Shown here: piece by piece, positions 6,109-7,514 of the stretch
Numbering within the stretch: position 1 is the stretch's first letter
Layout: each line of letters begins with the position of its first letter
NCBI GenBank assembly: GCA_050742975.1
Contig: JBOGDQ010000172.1
Location: forward strand, 1 to 7,514
DNA: 7,514 nt
Source: JBDTGE01 sp050742975
Lineage (GTDB): Bacteria; Actinomycetota; Actinomycetes; Mycobacteriales; Jatrophihabitantaceae
Direction of reading: 5' to 3'
The notes under the pieces: generated by a model
The model's database searches: none
The model's input: the letters and a program-made list of their open reading frames with translations, nothing else
What the model was told of the DNA's origin: nothing
Position numbers and translations under genes: made by a program

Positions 6109-6711
6109 ATGGGCACGCAGACGCGGTGGGTGAGCGACCACGGTCCGGACCACGCCCGGTGGTACATCGAGCGGTTCCGGACGATGGCCTCCGACGGCGT
6201 CGACCTGGCCGGCGAGGCGCGGCTGGTCGACGCGATGCTCCCGCGTTCGGCGCGCGTGCTCGACGCCGGATGTGGCCCGGGACGCGTAGGTGGCGAGCTG
6301 GCCCGTCGCGGGCACTCGGTGGTGGGGGTCGATGCCGACGCCGAGCTGATCGCCGCGGCCGTGGCCGACCATCCCGGCCCACGTTGGCTGGTCGCGGATC
6401 TGAGCGAGCTGGACCTGGCCGGCATGGATGAGTCCGAGCCCTTCGACGCGGCGGTCATCGCCGGCAACGTCATGCTGTTCGTCGCGCCGGGAACCGAGCC
6501 CCGCGTGCTGGGTCGCGTCGGGGCGCACGTACGCGAGGACGGGTTCGTGATCGTGGGGTTCGGCGCTGACCGCGGTTACGAGATCGGCGATTTCGACGAG
6601 CACGTGCGGACGGCCGGGCTGATCGTCGAGCACAGGTTCGCGACGTGGGATCTGCGGGCCTGGACGGCGGACTCATCGTTCTCGGTCACCGTCCTGCGGC
6701 ATCCTGCGTGA
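6109..6711 (+). CDS. Class I SAM-dependent methyltransferase
   Basis: A 200-residue cytoplasmic enzyme. It has the class I Rossmann-type methyltransferase signature: motif I VLDAGCGPGRVGGELA (50-65), the acidic residue that binds the SAM ribose in VVGVDAD (71-77), an acidic motif II position in VADLSELDL (95-103), and FDAAVIAGNVMLFV (112-125) as motif IV followed by the REDGFVIVGF strand (142-151). The predicted reaction is methyl transfer from S-adenosylmethionine; the acceptor cannot be told from sequence. The N-terminal WVSDHGPDHARWYIERFR segment resembles the cap of small-molecule methyltransferases of the Methyltransf_25/11 type. ATG 6109 is the only good start and is preceded by a TANNNT element suggesting a leaderless message, so it is probably transcribed separately from the Ter genes. 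It converges with the minus-strand terD-type gene, with 43 bases between the two stops. A role in the Ter system is not shown. Confidence 0.85.
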   Translation: MGTQTRWVSDHGPDHARWYIERFRTMASDGVDLAGEARLVDAMLPRSARVLDAGCGPGRVGGELARRGHSVVGVDADAELIAAAVADHPGPRWLVADLSELDLAGMDESEPFDAAVIAGNVMLFVAPGTEPRVLGRVGAHVREDGFVIVGFGADRGYEIGDFDEHVRTAGLIVEHRFATWDLRAWTADSSFSVTVLRHPA

Positions 6712-6754
6712 GCGGGTGTTGCGCCTTGGGCCCGCGTCACTGCTTTCTTCGGCG

Positions 6755-7514
6755 TTACGGGGCGGCGGCGTGGCGGGCAGCCGGATCGACGAGCTTCTTC
6801 ACCGTGCGTCCGTCGTGGTACTCGCCGATCGCGCGCATTTCCCACGTCGTGGGACCGGTGCGGCGCAGCATCGCCATCAGCACGCCGGTGTGCGGCTGTG
6901 ATTCCGACAGGTCGAAGCGCACCAACTCCTGACCGGTGCCCTCGTCGACGAGCCGGCAGAACGCCCGTGACACGTCGGTGAACTTCTGCCCGCTGAACGA
7001 GTTGATCGTGAACACCAGCGAGAAGACGTTCGGCGGCATCGCGAGCAGGTCCACCCGGATCTGCTCGTCGTCGCCTTCGCCTTGTCCGGTCAGGTTGTCG
7101 CCGGTGTGCTGCAGCGCGCCGCCGAAGTCGACCAGGTGCGTGAACCAGACGATCGCCAGCTTCCTGCCCTGCTGGTCGAACGCGATGCACGACGCGTCCA
7201 GGTCGATGTTCTTGCGTCCCCTGGCCGGATCCCAGCCCAGGCCCATGACGACCTTGGCCAGCGGGAGAGCGCCGGCCTTGACCAGGCTGACCCGCTGCGC
7301 CTTGACCAGGCTGACCCGGCCCGCGTCGAGCGTGCTCGCGCCGACTGCTGGCGGCGGTGGTGGCGGGATGAATCCGGCCTGGGCTTGCGCGCCCGGTGGC
7401 GGCGGTGGCGGTGGCGGCGGGACGTAACCGGGCGGCGGTGGCGGCGGGACGAAGCCCGGCGGCGGGACCGGCGGTGGCGGGACCGGCGGTGGCGGGACCG
7501 GCGGTGGCGGGACC
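6755..7514 (-). CDS. TerX/TerZ-type TerD protein with polyproline N-terminus (5' truncated by window edge)
   Basis: Reading from the right edge (first full codon ending at 7513) the frame is open for 252 residues to a TAA at 6757-6755. Residues 1-55 are nearly all Pro in VPPPP, GFVPPPPPP and GYVPPPPP blocks. Residues 66-79 are RVSLVKAQ RVSLVK, a doubled first strand. The TerD domain then shows MGLGWDP (90-96), IDLDAS (103-108), the canonical calcium loop HTGDNLTGQGEGDDE (136-150), VFSLVFTINSFSGQKF and AFCRLVDEGTG. This matches TerX/TerZ-type members, cytoplasmic calcium-binding proteins of the Ter stress response. An ATG at 7246 exists but would cut off the first strand. No in-frame ATG or GTG lies further upstream in the window, so the true start is outside. 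It is encoded opposite to the other Ter genes, hence separately transcribed. The Pro-rich lead may bind partner domains; that is inference. Confidence 0.88.
   Translation of the reverse strand, partial: VPPPPVPPPPVPPPPVPPPGFVPPPPPPGYVPPPPPPPPPGAQAQAGFIPPPPPPAVGASTLDAGRVSLVKAQRVSLVKAGALPLAKVVMGLGWDPARGRKNIDLDASCIAFDQQGRKLAIVWFTHLVDFGGALQHTGDNLTGQGEGDDEQIRVDLLAMPPNVFSLVFTINSFSGQKFTDVSRAFCRLVDEGTGQELVRFDLSESQPHTGVLMAMLRRTGPTTWEMRAIGEYHDGRTVKKLVDPAARHAAAP
7275..7318 (-). repeat. Perfect 20-base direct repeat, 24-base period, encoding RVSLVKA twice
   Basis: Bases 7275-7294 and 7299-7318 are identical for 20 positions (GCCTTGACCAGG, then CTGACCCG on the plus strand), with four bases between. In the minus-strand TerX-like gene they encode two in-frame copies of the RVSLVKA segment at the start of the TerD domain. 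Identity at silent positions points to a recent tandem duplication or ongoing homogenisation. Confidence 0.88.
7466..7514 (-). repeat. 15-base tandem repeat (coding minisatellite) encoding VPPPP
   Basis: Three perfect copies of GACCGGCGGTGGCGG occupy 7466-7480, 7481-7495 and 7496-7510, and a fourth begins at 7511 and runs off the window. On the minus strand each unit encodes V-P-P-P-P in frame. Looser versions with the same Val-then-Pro pattern extend down to about 7349. The total copy number is unknown because the array continues past the edge. Confidence 0.9.

Noticed and set aside
6712..6735. Hairpin GCGGG...CCCGC between the converging genes, as a terminator
   Set aside because: The stem is only five pairs plus one wobble with a loop of about twelve bases, and no clear T-run follows on either strand. 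A terminator is expected here but this sequence does not demonstrate one.
6936..7427. Plus-strand open frame ending in polyglycine at the right end
   Set aside because: It is the antisense of the TerX-like gene. The minus frame carries the full TerD signature, and the polyglycine is the reverse of the polyproline codons.
7466..7514. Tandem repeats at the right edge as a CRISPR array
   Set aside because: The 15-base units are contiguous without spacers and are in frame inside a protein-coding sequence.

Overview
The window is very G+C-rich, with strong G/C preference at third codon positions and Ala/Gly/Pro/Arg-rich proteins, which points to a member of the Actinomycetota. The DUF475/TerC-like, TerA-like and TelA proteins resemble the sets found in Streptomyces and related genera. 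I cannot place the organism more precisely. The window carries most of a chromosomal 'Ter' (tellurite/chemical-stress response) gene cluster. I see no mobile element, tRNA, rRNA or CRISPR, and no gap over 300 bases without a gene.

Layout, left to right. Plus strand: the last 41 codons of a TerD-family gene (2-127); a DUF475/TerC-like polytopic membrane protein (168-1292); a TerA-like protein with a Pro/Ala-rich N-terminus (1306-2007); TelA, the 'toxic anion resistance' helical protein (2090-3343); a small helical protein, possibly XpaC-like (3380-3865); a divergent TerD (3881-4456); a divergent TerA-like protein with a long disordered N-terminus carrying duplicated short motifs (4453-5502); a membrane-anchored, probably extracytoplasmic beta-rich protein (5532-6065); and a class I SAM-dependent methyltransferase that probably has its own leaderless promoter (6109-6711). 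Minus strand, converging on the methyltransferase: a TerX/TerZ-type TerD protein with a canonical calcium-binding loop and a polyproline N-terminal extension (6755 to beyond the right edge).

How they fit together. Established knowledge of Ter systems is that TerD-domain proteins bind calcium and associate at the inner membrane with TerC-type integral membrane proteins, and that TelA and XpaC-like helical proteins often accompany them. The close spacing of 168-2007 and 3380-5502, including one stop/start overlap, supports co-expression. The 82-base gap before telA contains phased short repeats and could hold an internal promoter. The most interesting point is that the cluster mixes canonical metal-binding members (TerA-like 1306-2007; TerX-like on the minus strand) with a translationally coupled TerD/TerA pair (3881-5502) in which both acidic metal-binding loops look degraded. 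Several members also carry low-complexity N-termini with repeated strand-like V-[ST]-L-[TV]-K or ISFDRP/SSLDLD motifs. The membrane-anchored protein and the methyltransferase are not recognised Ter components, and their link to the cluster is uncertain.
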